Assembly (NCBI GenBank): GCA_963082975.1
Contig: OY720350.1
Location: forward strand, 40,045,851-40,109,850
DNA length: 64,000 nucleotides
Direction: 5' to 3'
Source of the DNA: Labia minor
Taxonomy: Eukaryota; Arthropoda; Insecta; Dermaptera; Spongiphoridae
Shown piece by piece: positions 1 to 11,447 of this stretch. How positions within the stretch are numbered: position 1 is the first letter of the stretch; each line of letters starts with the position of its first letter. Below the pieces are notes generated by a model that saw only the letters and a program-made list of their open reading frames with translations, made no database searches and had not been told where the DNA came from. A program made the translations under genes and the position numbers.

Positions 1-1170
1 TAAGTGTTCTAAACTTTTTTGATCTTTAATTTATTTTCAAAAATAATGTTTTCCTATTCCTATATTCATGTATGCTATTAAGAGAAACTTTTTTTTCATT
101 TTTTTTTTCCAGCTAGAATGAACCCTGAATTATTGATTATTCTCATTCTATTAAGAAAATCCATTCAGCCGCTCGCTGCTTTTCAAAGAATAAAGTAAAA
201 TATTGACGCCATTATGTGTGTAAGATAATAGGATGAAAAGGCCTTTGATTGATTCCTCTTCTTGGCATTCATTTACATCCTCCCTTCATACGATATTTAC
301 CCTTAAATTATAAAATGAATAAAAAATAGCTCCTATGCTTGATTGATTTTCTGCCAAATGTTTTTTTTTTTGTATATATTACAAACATTTCGTCTATAAA
401 TTCCAATATTTATTATTTGAATATATTCATAGGGTAGGATGAGAAGGGGGTGGGGTATATAGGATTGTTGCAAATCGAATGCAATTTGTTCGACCCTCGT
501 AAAGAAGATGAAGTGTTTCCATTTATACCGAAACGCTCTTGACGTTTCTTTCTGTAATCTCTAAATATTGATTCTTCTTACCGGTTATAAATTATACTTG
601 AATTCATTTAAATACTTAATCCGAGAGGAAATGTTTGTTGTTTTGCAAAATCGGGGATTGTAACACCAAACAGTTCCCTCCCCCCCTCTGGAATCGGTTG
701 CCTTATTGACATATTCCAGAATAAATATATAACCAAAGAACTGCTGCTGTTGTATTTTTTTTTTTAATGGTTACTGGATATTGTTATTCCATGAATGGCA
801 TTTTGAGGGTTTTTTTTCTAAGAAGTGAATTCGGTCACTGTTTTTTATATTTTGAAAGGTGTTCAATATTTGAAGAAACAAGGTCAATAAATAATAAATT
901 TACTTGTTAAAATTTTAAATAATTCGTGTTATCTTGAAATTTTCTACTGTTTCTACAGAAGAATGCATATATATTCATGAGAGGTTAAGTCAGGGTTTAT
1001 TCCATGTGAATTAGTGAGATTAGTGTCTTTTGTGGTCGTATTCAAAAGAGGTTATTGGAGGGGTTGCACTCAGATATTGGTACCGATTGGTCTACATTAG
1101 TTTAGTGTAGTAGTTAAGCCACTAATACTTCAACACAGAAAATCAAAACCCACTTCAAAATATACAAATG
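1..1170. other. AT-rich non-coding stretch
   Basis: No gene or repeat family is recognised. It holds poly(T) runs and a slightly less AT-rich patch at about 420-560 with a G-rich run. No reading frame shows protein-like composition. It may be intron or intergenic DNA. Confidence 0.5.
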
Positions 1171-1224
1171 AGCTGTGGCCAGACACAGAACCGACCGACG
1201 ATTTGAAATTAATTTCCAAACAAC
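1171..1224 (-). mobile_element. HINE-B 3'-end fragment
   Basis: About 54 bp matching the hairpin end of HINE-B: the decayed hairpin (CTGTGGCCAG), then the subterminal repeat ACCGACCGACG, then the start of the internal sequence ending in AATTTCC. A (TA)n tract follows directly at 1227-1262. The rest of the element is missing. Confidence 0.7.

Positions 1225-1226
<2 letters not shown>

Positions 1227-1262
<36 letters not shown>
1227..1262. repeat. (TA)n microsatellite
   Basis: Uninterrupted TA dinucleotides, about 18 units, abutting the truncated HINE-B fragment. Confidence 0.95.
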
Positions 1263-1263
<1 letters not shown>

Positions 1264-2733
1264 TATGTGTAGAAGTATGAAACCACAGAATATTTTTGTA
1301 AAAATGAATTGTTATTTGAAAATTATAAAAAATATTATATTAAAAAAGTCTCCAGTCTCCATTGGAATTTATACATTTTTCCTACCTCTTCGGCGGATTT
1401 TGAATGCCACGCCAAAAAAACAATTCTTCCTTTGAAGCGGACCAGTTGCCGTTTATTGCTATTTAATTTTGTCACTATTTTTAATTTAAATGCAAGCGTT
1501 TTATTTTAGAGATCCCTAGAAAATAAATTAACTAATTCATTTTAATTATCCTCTTTATTCAAAGTATCTAGACCATTGTTGTTGAAGTGCTAAGTAGGCG
1601 GACCATTGTACAACTCCATCATGAAGAAGAATATACTTTTCATACTTATTGAAGCTAAGAGAAAAATTATTTTCTAGTTTTTAGTGCATTTATAAATAAA
1701 ACACTGTAACTTAATTTTTTTTTTAATTATTTATTTTATTTTTAATTTTTTAGTAAATAAATTTTTAAGGTTTTAAGTTTTATTTGTATATACTTTGAGA
1801 TTATAAATGATATTTAATTAAATTATTAATTAATGAATGAATTAATTAAGAAAATGAAAACTTTATTTCATATCCATATATTGTCATCCAAATCTGAAGA
1901 GTGTGCAAAGTTTTAGTTCGATTGGTCAACTGCAACTTTGTTAAAAATGAGTTACTAGATTTGAACCATACAGAAGGACAACAAAGCAAGTTAAATAAAA
2001 CACTGTAATAAAATTGAAGTGTTTTTCGTATTTTTTTGCCGGTGAGTGTTATATATTATTTTAATTAAAACAAAAATAGTATTGTATAATACATATATAA
2101 AATATATTTCACATTTAACAATTAAAAACCAAAAATGAGTATAATAGTTAGTAATTATGTTCTATATTATCATAGAATTCTCAATTTTAATTTAACAACG
2201 AATAGTGTTTATCTAATTAAAGGTGAAATCACATCTAATTTGTCTAATTATAATCCTAGTAAAATAACAAGCGAATTATGGATATAATTACAGAGTAAAC
2301 TTTGAATGCATATTTTGTGTCATGTTTATTTTCAAACACAAACCTCTTGTTAACCAAATTTTATTTTGTTTATAGAATTATCTAATTTATGATATCTGAT
2401 TGAGTTAATGGAATTTTATTTGTTATATTTTGAAATAAGATCTGTGTCTAAGTTGAAACATACTTATTACCAAACATTGAAAAATTAAAAAAAATGAATT
2501 CTAAAACAGAAAAAATACAAATATACTAGTAATATAAACTTGTTTTCATTTTATTATTTATTTATTGTCTCATGAAAAATGAAAATTTATCTTTTTTAAA
2601 AAAGCAATAAAAAAAGTGTATGAGAATATGAGAAGTATCAGGTTAAAGCCAAAATTTGAGTGCAATTGTCATATCTTATTTTTGATAACTTTGACTTGGA
2701 AGGACAGATCTGCTTAGTCACATCTGTGTTATC
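1263..2733. other. AT-rich non-coding stretch
   Basis: Very AT-rich with short T and A runs. No recognisable gene, TIR pair or repeat family. Short open frames at 1175-1509 are explained by the HINE-B fragment and TA repeat and are not taken as genes. Confidence 0.5.
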
Positions 2734-3020
2734 CAGGGATCGGTAACCTTTCGAGACGTAAGAGCCAAAAGATACAATTTACAAAATTAGCTGATTTTAT
2801 CTAACATTTTTGTTTCATTGTTATGATAGTTAAACTGTTCTCCGATGAGTGTTATATCTTGTTTGCATTATATAATTTCATTGAAATATAATATTTTGAG
2901 TTTTAAAAGTAAAATAATGTTAAATATTAATATTTTGACATGGACATGGAACTGGAGAGCCACATCTTGACATCGAAGAGCCATATGCGGCTCGCGAGCC
3001 GCGCAGGTTGCCGACCCCTG
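2734..3020. mobile_element. hAT-type MITE, 287 bp
   Basis: Imperfect terminal inverted repeats: CAGGGATCGGTAACCT at the left, and AGGTTGCCGACCCCTG at the right (reverse complement CAGGGGTCGGCAACCT). The CAG start and GGTCGGCAACC core are typical of hAT termini. The right end also carries repeated GAGCCACAT / GAGCCATAT motifs, as in many hAT subterminal regions. The flanking 8-mers GTGTTATC and GTGTAGGC agree at only 5 of 8 positions, so the insertion is old or the target duplication has decayed. No transposase is encoded. Confidence 0.7.
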
Positions 3021-3227
3021 GTGTAGGCAAATGTTCCATTTCTCTCATTCGTCAAAATAAAAAAGTGATCTAATTGTTTAAAATTAATGATTTCAAAATT
3101 ATTTTTTTTTTAAATTATTGGGTTTTTTTATAATTAAAAAGAAAATATTGCTTTATATTAAATTTACTAACTACTTGAATAATCCTTCATTACTTAATTT
3201 ATTCCCAATTTCAATAATATAATAAAT

Positions 3228-3754
3228 CCGGAGTGTCCCATTCGACTATCCCGCAAATTTGAATTGGATTAATTTACATATAGTATATTATATTTAAATT
3301 AAAATTAGTTAATTATAAATTATAAATTAATAAATTTATATTAAATCAGCGCGTGTTTGACTCTATTGAAGGCACCACGTCACGTGCTGGCGCGTGATTT
3401 GCAGTCGTGTTAAAAAATTAATTACGGTTCTTTCAGTGATTCAATCAAGCTGAAATTATATATATAGCAGTTTTATAAAATTATTAATCATATGACAAAC
3501 TATCAAACATATTTATTTTTACCGTCGGTTTAGAGGAAAAATGGAAACGTAATAGGTAATTTCGAAAGAGCTACATTTCTCAATAGTTGATAGAAAACTA
3601 CGAAGTCTAGTTCAAACCGTTTTTGCGTAATCTTGTCTACACCCCCTCCCCACAGACATTTTTCTCAACCTTCGTGAAAATGACTCAGGGACCTTCAAAA
3701 CGTATAAAAACATCAAAATCTCGGACATCGAAAATTTTCGTAATCGCAATAGTA
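3228..3754 (-). mobile_element. HINE-A copy, 5' end eroded
   Basis: Degenerate member of the HINE-A family (see 7954-8592). Strand follows the element model with the hairpin at the 3' end. The hairpin end reads GGAGTGTCCCATTCGACTATC, then the conserved body with AAACCGTTTTTGCGTAATC and ACAGACATTTTTCTCAACCTT. The microsatellite has shrunk to a few bases (ACACCCCCTCCCC). The copy stops at CGCAATAGTAAAG and lacks the ACTATCTC/GAGATAGT stem of intact copies. Confidence 0.8.
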
Positions 3755-5723
3755 AAGTCACATAAAAATGGATATTGGAGAATTATTATTGTTTTTGACA
3801 GTTACCTATTTTTTTATTTAATTAAATGATAAATTCAATGAACTTGGCGAGGTTCGATCCTTTGAACTCAAGTACTCCAGATCACGACTATAACAATGAA
3901 ATTATTCTTTTGAATAAAGTGAGTTTTTGTTTGTTTCAAAATTTAATAGAATACTTTTACTAAGTCTAAATAAATAACTAAATTTTTATCATTCTCAAAA
4001 GAAAATTGAATTTAACAAAAGTATATTATTTGAAAAATATAGAACTAAGATCGGAAAACTATTTGTTGGAAAATTATGATATTTTAATTTTAATTAAATG
4101 AACTTGATAATAAATTATTTGAAAGACTAAACAGTTCAATAATACAATAAGAAACTTTAGAAGCAAATGTATATAAAACTCATACACTTAAATGGAAATG
4201 CCTTTTTAGTCATACTTTTACCCTCGGAGTCTCATTCTCTCTATTTTTCTGTTTTTATTTATATTTATTTGACAGGACGTTTACTTATTTTAAAATTCAA
4301 AACAGTCCTAAACGTCCAATGATATATGCAAATTTAATTTGAAAAAGGAAAAGAATAAAATGAGTTAAAAAAAAGTAAAAAAAAAAAAAAAAAGAAAAAT
4401 TATCAATCGTTTTGTTTTTCAAGATAAAATTTTTGATTTATTATTAAAAAATTCTTAAAAATTAAAAGCATATTCAATAAATTAAAGATTTATTAATATC
4501 ATTCAATAATTAGCATAAAATATTTAAACTATTATTATTTTTTGTTTTTCCAAATTACTCTAATCTAAAAGCTATCTTATTGATAAAATTAGATATTTAT
4601 AAATTTATATAATAAACAAAATTTTTGATATATTTCAATATTTTTACTTATTTATTTAAATTTGTGATTATAAAAAGGAAATTTATTATCACATGTTCTG
4701 ATTTCGAATGAATTTGAAGGGATGAAATTGAATGATTTAACTAAAAGTTATCTGACTTTTTGTCTTTTTGGGCATTGAGGTGGGTCAGTCATTTTCAAAT
4801 TCACAGTTGAATAATCGAGCGGATATCCGGTTTCCATCATGACGGCCAATAGAAAATACGAATTGCAAGGAGACACACACACACACACACACACATCTAC
4901 TAGTACATGTCGTCTCTCGAGGACTCCCGAAAACGACAGTTCGATTATCACGTGACGAGGCTAGTGTACCAAATGCAAATTTACCCTCCATCTTCTTCCT
5001 TTAAAGGAGAGGGATTTTACTCCCTTAAAAAGCATCAATTCAATTGAAACAAGAAAATATAGAAAGAAATTTCCAACTTTAACTTTTCAGCCTCCATTTC
5101 CACCCTCTCATTGGATATTAAAGTTCATAAAATATTCATTTTTAAAAAGCACCATCCCCTTTATAGAACGAATTAGTAACAAATATATATTCATCAAATC
5201 ACAGTCAAACTTTATTATGAATTTCAATATATCTTAATGTCGTCTTGAGAGAAAATAATATTCTTTTTTTTCAATTTGATTTATATTATATAAAATGAAA
5301 TCTTAGATTTTTATTCGAAACCATATTTTTAACGAATATATATTTATATATAATAATTATAAATTCATCGAATTTAAAATTGAGAAAAAAAAAGAAAACG
5401 AATTTTGTTTTAATAAAAATTGATTAATTATTTTTCATTTAAAATTTAAAATATTTAATATGTATATAAACAAATAGCTATCTATATAAGATATAAGTTA
5501 TGTATTAATTATGAGTTTAAATGAAAAATATAGAATTTTCTTATTTAAACTAATCGTTGTTCAGGATAATATTTCTTAATTAGTCAATTAAATATACTCG
5601 TACAATAAATTAATATACTTGAGAGATCTCTCTCATTTCAGTGGAGGCGCGAGAAAATTATTCGCCCCAAGCGAAATTGATTTTCTAGAGAAATTTAACA
5701 ACCTAAAACAAAAACATAGGAAA
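3755..5723. other. AT-rich stretch with one unique island
   Basis: Mostly AT-rich with a poly(A) run at about 4371-4394. A less AT-rich island at about 4740-5010 carries a (CA)n tract (4873-4893) and non-repetitive sequence. The short minus-strand frames there (4748-4991) run through the CA tract, translate to poly(V/C), and are not accepted as genes. Confidence 0.45.
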
Positions 5724-6250
5724 TAAGTTGACCTGTGGCCAGGTCCGAACCGACCGACAGTTTGAAGTACATTAATTTCCAGCTACAGAAACAATTTCAA
5801 ATAATTTTAATATATCTATTAATGTAATAAAAAACAGATATGGATAGAACATAAATATTTTTAATTTTATTTTATTTATAATATATATGTAAGACAAGGC
5901 TGTCATAAAATTTTAAATTAAGAAAAAATTAATAAAGATGAGTTTTCTCGAAGATAAAACCAATACAAAGTGCATGATTGGTGGTGATATGTAAAAAATC
6001 TCCTCATGTGCAATTTGATGCGAAAATAACCCTACCCATCCTATCGTCGATCGCTAATACTCCCACTTCCGGTTTCTGGATTTGCACCAAAAGTTGATCA
6101 ATTCATCATAATGATGCATCAAGTAAATATACCAAATTTCATCAAAATCCGTTGAGCCGTTCAAGCTGTACACACCTATACAGACGGACGGACGGATGGA
6201 CAGACATCATGCTAAAAATACTTTTTTCTGTTAAGAAAATGCATGATTCC
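5724..6250 (-). mobile_element. HINE-B copy, 5'-truncated
   Basis: Starts at the hairpin end (GACCTG-TGGC-CAGGTC), followed by the subterminal repeat ACCGACCGACA and GGTTTGAA-like sequence. The internal terminal-module copy (CATCCTATCGTCGATCGCTAA), the CCACTTCCGG motif, the core ACCAAATTTCATCAAAATCC, the GGAC/GGAT microsatellite and ACAGACATCATGCTAAAAAT are all present. It ends at AAATGCATGATTC, so the last ~80 bp with the outer subterminal repeat are lost. Relative to the fullest copies it lacks a segment around GACGTCATGAATGGCTGG. Confidence 0.88.
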
Positions 6251-6664
6251 GCTAATCCATTTAAATTGTAACTAATTGGAGATTTGTAAGGACAATAATA
6301 TCTTTTCGTATTATTATTTATTCTACAATTAGAAAGATGTATATTTTAATTTAATTTTATTTATTTATTGTATAAAACTCACAAATAAAAATAATAAAAA
6401 ATAATTTACAGGTGTAATTAAAAAATACAATTAATATAAATTTTATAATTTACAGAATTAAATGTTAATTTGAATTTTAATCAAGTAAATTAAGTTATGT
6501 ATATTATATATTAATAAGTATAATTCATTATATTATTCCTTAGTATATATTATTGAAATATATTTTAAAATTTTTATAAATATTTTATAATAATTATTTC
6601 ATATATATATATATATAATTGATTAAATAATATTATTAGTAAATGGTAACAAAAAATTACTCAC
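6251..6664. other. AT-rich non-coding stretch
   Basis: Strongly AT-rich sequence with a TA tract near 6603-6617. No genes or repeat families recognised. Confidence 0.5.
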
Positions 6665-6799
6665 CAGTGATGGTGCCGGCCGCATTACTTGTTTGTATGC
6701 GTGCGCACTCATCGGCTGACTGGGCCTGACTGGCTCGTTCGCTCACTCAACGTTCGAGTGAGTAGGAGCCCCTGGCATGCAGGCAACCAGCATCACTTG
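6665..6799. mobile_element. Candidate 135-bp hAT-like MITE
   Basis: A GC-rich insert in AT-rich flanks with related ends: CAGTGATGGTGCC at the left and GGCAACCAGCATCACTTG at the right (reverse complement CAAGTGATGCTGGTTGCC). Inside is a 7-bp stem CTCACTC/GAGTGAG around AACGTTC. The base-composition jump and paired ends support a small DNA transposon. No clear 8-bp target duplication is visible, so the superfamily is a guess. Confidence 0.45.
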
Positions 6800-7152
6800 T
6801 ATATATATTTAAAATTATTTTAAAGGATTATTATTTTATATAAAAAATACTACTCTATAACAAATAAAATTCGATTTAATGTTACAGAATCATTTTAATT
6901 TTTAATTCATTGTTTCATAGACTCTACTTTAGTTAATCAGCAATTAGTAAAAGATATATTTATATATATATATATATATACATTTCAAAAGAAGTGAAAT
7001 AATGAAGGTATAATTATTTTAAAATTTAGAAATACACAATAGTTGTATTTAAGATGAATAAGATAAATGAATAATAGAATTTGGGAGATTATTCTTCTAT
7101 AAAAAGAATAAAAGAAAGTAGAACATATAATCATTTTATTATTATCAAAGAT
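6800..7152. other. AT-rich non-coding stretch
   Basis: AT-rich sequence with a (TA)n tract at about 6957-6980. Nothing else is recognised. Confidence 0.5.
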
Positions 7153-7298
7153 AATAAGTTGACCTGTGGCCAGGTCCCAACCGATATGTACTTTTATATT
7201 TTTATTTATTTTTATTATTTATAAAAAAAAAACATAATTATAATGAAAATATAATAGATATGTAAAAATCTCCACATGTTACTATCGTCGGTCGGTAA
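7153..7298 (-). mobile_element. Minimal HINE-B, both ends kept
   Basis: Only ~146 bp. It keeps the 3' hairpin GACCTGTGGCCAGGTC and part of the adjacent subterminal repeat (CCAACCGA) at the left. At the right it has the outer end GATATGTAAAAATCTCCACATGT followed by ACTATCGTCGGTCGGTAA. The whole core and microsatellite are missing. Keeping both termini while losing the middle is what an internally deleted but still mobilisable copy would look like. Confidence 0.8.
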
Positions 7299-7299
7299 T

Positions 7300-7604
7300 A
7301 AATTTAAAACAATTGGCGCCCCTACAAAATTGGCGCCCAGGCTGTATCCTGAGACTACTGACCGTTTAGCGGGCCTGGTCTAATTTAAAAACAAATACAT
7401 ATAATACTTAGGTTTGTTTTACTGCCTAATTTGTGCTGTTTATTTATTTTCACTCTGTAATGTTTTACCAGATGGCACTACTAGCTGCAAACTACTTAAC
7501 ATTAGTAACAAATTATATAATAAATTATGGAATATTAAACAATGTAAATCAACAAATAAATAAAAAAGGTTTAAAATAAATTTGAAAAATAATATAATCT
7601 AGAG
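7300..7604. other. AT-rich stretch with a small GC patch
   Basis: A patch at about 7313-7382 carries two copies of ATTGGCGCCC spaced about 20 bp, and the phrase GCGGGCCTGGTC. It resembles a transposon end but has no partner. The rest is AT-rich and featureless. Confidence 0.35.
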
Positions 7605-7890
7605 CAGAGCTCCGCAACCTTTTCTTACATACGGCACACAAAAATTGTTTCTAGAATTTTGCGGCACATCAAAAGATGAAATATTTATATATGTAGGTTT
7701 GTAGGTAGAAATTAATTTAATACGTTTGTTTGCGCAAGGGAGCGTATAGTTGGTGTGCTATAAAGGTGACAAGCGCTTGTATTTATAATCTCAGAAAAAT
7801 GACACTAATAAAAATGACAATAAACTTACATATAAAATTATGCGGATTTCTAAAAGTTTCATTTGATCGCGGCGGCACACCTGTATCACC
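7605..7890. mobile_element. Possible hAT-like relic
   Basis: The left edge CAGAGCTCCGCAACCTTTTC resembles a hAT terminus and is followed by GGCACAC. At the right GGCGGCACACCTG gives the inverted GGTGTGCCGCC. The right terminus itself is not found, and no target duplication is evident. Low certainty. Confidence 0.3.
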
Positions 7891-7953
7891 TCTCTAAATA
7901 ATTTAACATCCTAATTAAATTTAGTAATGATCAAGCTAATATAAAAAAATTAG

Positions 7954-8423
7954 CTGGAGTGTCTCCACTCGACTATCTCGCAATTTGAATTGGATTAAAT
8001 AACATAATATATTATATTTAAAATAAATTTAAATAATTATAAATTATAAATAATAAATATTAAACCAGCGCATGGTTGGCTTTGGTTGATGGCACCTCGT
8101 CACGTGTTGGCGCGTGAGATTTGCTGTGTTAAAAAATTAATTCTGGTACTTTCAGCGATTCATTCAAGCTGAAATTCTATATATAGCAGTTTTATACAAT
8201 TATTAATCATGTGAAAAATTATCAAACATATATCTTTATTTTATTTTTACGGTCACTTTAGAAGAAAAAAAATCAAAACGTTGTAGGTAATGAGTAATGA
8301 CCCTCTTCCGGTTGAGCTACATTTCTCAAAAGTTGATAGAAAACTACGAATTTTGAATAATGCTCATGTACCAAATTTCATCATTCTAGCTCAAACCGTT
8401 TTTGCGTAATCTTGGTTACATAC

Positions 8424-8480
<57 letters not shown>

Positions 8481-8592
8481 TTTTTCTCAACCTTAGTGAA
8501 AATGATTCAGGAACCTTCAAAACGTATAAAAACATCAAAATCTCAACATCGAAAATTTTCGTGATCGCAATACTATCTCTTACGAGATAGTA
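7954..8592 (-). mobile_element. HINE-A, complete copy
   Basis: Reference copy of HINE-A (639 bp), a non-autonomous Helentron-like element by architecture. At the 3' end a 5-bp hairpin GAGTG-TCTC-CACTC (7957-7970) lies outside the subterminal repeat ACTATCTCGC (7972-7981). The 5' end has the inverted partner within ACTATCTC-TTAC-GAGATAGT (8572-8591), itself an 8-bp hairpin. Between them lie an AT-rich part, CTTCCGGTT, the core TACCAAATTTCATCATTCTA, GTTTTTGCGTAATC, a (CA)n microsatellite (8426-8476) and ACAGACATTTTTCTCAACC. No protein is encoded; the open frame through the CA tract is an artefact. Helentron affiliation is inferred from structure, not from a Rep/helicase gene. Confidence 0.88.
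8426..8476. repeat. (CA)n microsatellite inside HINE-A
   Basis: About 25 CA units at the fixed microsatellite position of HINE-A. Other copies have very different lengths here (a few units at 14,859; about 10 at 61,843). Confidence 0.95.
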
Positions 8593-10446
8593 ATAACATT
8601 CTTTTAAAAGTTTATTTCAAGTATGATATACACAAAAAGTTAAGAATTGAATTGAATATCTAAATATATCAAATTTGGCTGAAATTAATTCTGAAACAAC
8701 GTCGTTTTGGCGTCAGGGTAGTGGAAGGTAAGTGGTAATGCATGCTTATCTAACTGCCAGGGGCTAATTTCTATTATTATCTACTTCTTGGTAGAAAATC
8801 TGATCATCGGTGCTCAATTGGATTAGATTTATTTTTTAATATTGATTATAATAATTTTAGTTTGGAATAGTTTTAATATATATTGTAAAAATACAATTAT
8901 TAATTTATTTTATACAAGAATAACATTATATATTTGATATTATATTTAAATAAATTTCATGTATTCATCTAAAGACAAAAGGTGTTGAATTTAAACTTCA
9001 TATTCTTTTCTATAGATGGTTATTTAAAACACAAATAATAATATTTTAATATTAAATAATATATATCTACAAGTTTAATAGTATTTTTTATTCAAATAGA
9101 TTTATTTTACAAAACACAACACCATTTTAAAATTTGATAATTTAATTATTTACAGTGTCAAGTTAATCATTAATGTATATTATCAAAATTATATTCAATT
9201 ATATATAAGTAAATAAAAATATTTCATTTTAGAATATAATGTAAATAATCATTTATTATAATTATTAGGATTATAAATTGAAATTGATGTATAATTCAAG
9301 AAATTCGAGATATATATTCCTTATATATATATATATATATATATTCTAATGTAATTAAATGTTACTGGTTCGATCCAATTCACGCCTGATGAGACCAGAA
9401 GAATGAACATCCGAAACGTTCGGGTGATGATGCAGGAGATGGTATTTGGGGCTATCTTTGAATTTATTCCGGCGAGTGATTTTGAGTCGCTGTCAAGGAG
9501 GGTATGTAGACAGCCCTTAAGCGAAGGGAGGGGGGCGCATTTCGGCTCAGGATGAATTATTCACGGGCGACATGCCACGTCAAAGAGGGAAATAAAACAC
9601 CCTTCGCTTAGGACACGCCAAAGAGAAACAGAATGAGAGAGCAAGCCTTTAAGATTTCATGCCTACGTACAATGAAAAAAAAACCTTTTACAACGCATAC
9701 AAAGCAATATGGACTATAATACATTTTTAATTGTAAGTTATATTTATATATATACAGCGGCGTTATATATATATATTTTTTTTATTATAAACTAAGCTAT
9801 TATAACAAAATGAGTAAAAAGATAAGGGTAAAATATTCTGCATGGAATTTGTTTAATTCTCAATTGAAAGTTTTTATTGGATGCATATATATATATATAT
9901 ATATTTATAATTTTAATGAAGAAAAAATAGAAAACTCATTAATTTTATTTACATGACTATGTAAATAAATGAAAGTATTATCCATGAATTATTTATTTCA
10001 ATTTCAATTATAAATTAATAAATATTAAAACATGAACAATTGATGAAATTATTTTTGGATTCTCACTGAATAAAAGAAATAGCAAATCGAAATATTAAAA
10101 TTAAATAAATAATTGTACGAGCCGATTATTTATTTATTTTTTTTTTTAAATAAAGTAAAAATATAAAAAAATATCATTGATGCATTCATTTCAATTATAT
10201 TTGTGAAAGTTATTCTAAAAATATTTAGAAAGAGTAATATATGATATTTTATCGGAATAAACGCATTTTTTAGAAAAGTATCGATATCACGCTCCAGGAT
10301 TGTTGATGCTTTTTGACAATGTTTATGCTGTTTTTGTAGTTTTGGTGTAGGAATTAACACCTGAGTATATTCATGGTTGTTTTTGTAACTGTTTTGCTTT
10401 ATTAGTTTTTTTTCCTTTTTTACCTTTATAAAAATAATTTGATAAT
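8593..10446. other. AT-rich stretch with a GC-richer patch
   Basis: Mostly AT-rich, with (TA)n near 9320-9343 and 9885-9902. A less AT-rich patch at 9365-9660 begins with CTGATGAG (9386-9393) ... CGAAACGTT (9412-9420), a phrase typical of the ends of Penelope-like and related retroelements (see findings). The rest of the patch carries no protein I recognise. The frame at 10130-10360 has biased low-complexity content and is not accepted. Confidence 0.4.
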
Positions 10447-10448
10447 TA

Positions 10449-10977
10449 TTCAGGTAAACTCATTTTCGTGGATTTGGATAATACTTTACCAGTGGGTTCC
10501 TTTTGAAATTTCAAATTATCTTTTCTTATGAAATTTTTCCCGGCATATTATAGTTTTCGAGATAAAAATTATTAAAATTTGCATATAAATCCATTGATAT
10601 TTTATTTAGCTAGCATGTTTTATCCGTTTGGCTACCAGATGGCTCACTAATTTTCGGTTTTTATAAGTTCGGTTTGGATATAAATAAATTATTTAATCAA
10701 TTGTTAAATTTTCATAAATCCAAACCGAACTTATAAATACCGAAAATTAGTGAATAAGTGAACAATTAGTGAATTAATCAATAAAACATTACTTAATGGC
10801 ACATTTCAACGTTCATAATACTAATCTGTCAAACTTAAAAAATCTTTATTTTACTAATTTTTATCTCGAAATCTATAAGATGCCGGGAAAAGTTAAATAA
10901 GAAAAGTTTATTTGGAATTGCAAATGGGACCCATTGGTAAAGTATTATCCAAATCCACGAAAATGAGTTTACCTGAA
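10449..10977. mobile_element. 529-bp long-TIR element, TA target duplication
   Basis: Long terminal inverted repeats of about 125-130 bp. The left begins TTCAGGTAAACTCATTTTCG; the right ends CGAAAATGAGTTTACCTGAA. The arms align over their full length to the motif TTTCGAGATAAAAATTA with scattered mismatches and small gaps. TA flanks both sides (10447-10448 and 10978-10979), as for Tc1/mariner-type insertions. A second inverted repeat lies inside: CTAATTTTCGGTTTTTATAA and AAGTTCGGTTTGGAT at 10647-10679 pair with 10715-10752 around a 35-bp loop. No transposase is present. Confidence 0.85.
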
Positions 10978-11399
10978 TAAATACCGTAATTTTAAATTCT
11001 ATTTTTGAAAATTATTTTATTATTTGGAATTTGCTTACCAAAATATAAATGTTACATTTAGAGAGAGAGAGAGAGACAGAGAGTATCATATGATATTTTA
11101 TTGGAATCATTTAAACAAAAAAAAATCTATAGGAAAGTGACGATTCCGAAGTGATTTGAGAGTACTATTTAAAGTATCCAAAGAGTTTAAAAAGAAGAAA
11201 ACGGCCGTTAAAGTTTTTTGGCGGAAAACCAACAGGAGCCTAGTAAATAACTTTTCCAAATTCAAAAGTTTATAAAAGAATAATATCCTGCAAAAGGACT
11301 TCTTCATTATGCTTGGAAGTTTATTTAAGGAAAACCGAGTTTGGGGTGAATCAAAATGAGAGGTTGCATTTTTGTAAAAAATAACATGGCTCTTATTAA

Positions 11400-11447
<48 letters not shown>

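Noticed and set aside
4748-4991. Two overlapping minus-strand frames with VCVCVC
   Set aside because: Both are readings of a short (CA)n tract in unique DNA.
7313-7350. Doubled TTGGCGCCC as a retroelement primer binding site
   Set aside because: No LTR-like sequence precedes it and no coding remnant follows; more likely a transposon end.
8402-8590. Open frame running through a (CA)n tract (poly T-H)
   Set aside because: It is a translation of the HINE-A microsatellite and flanks.
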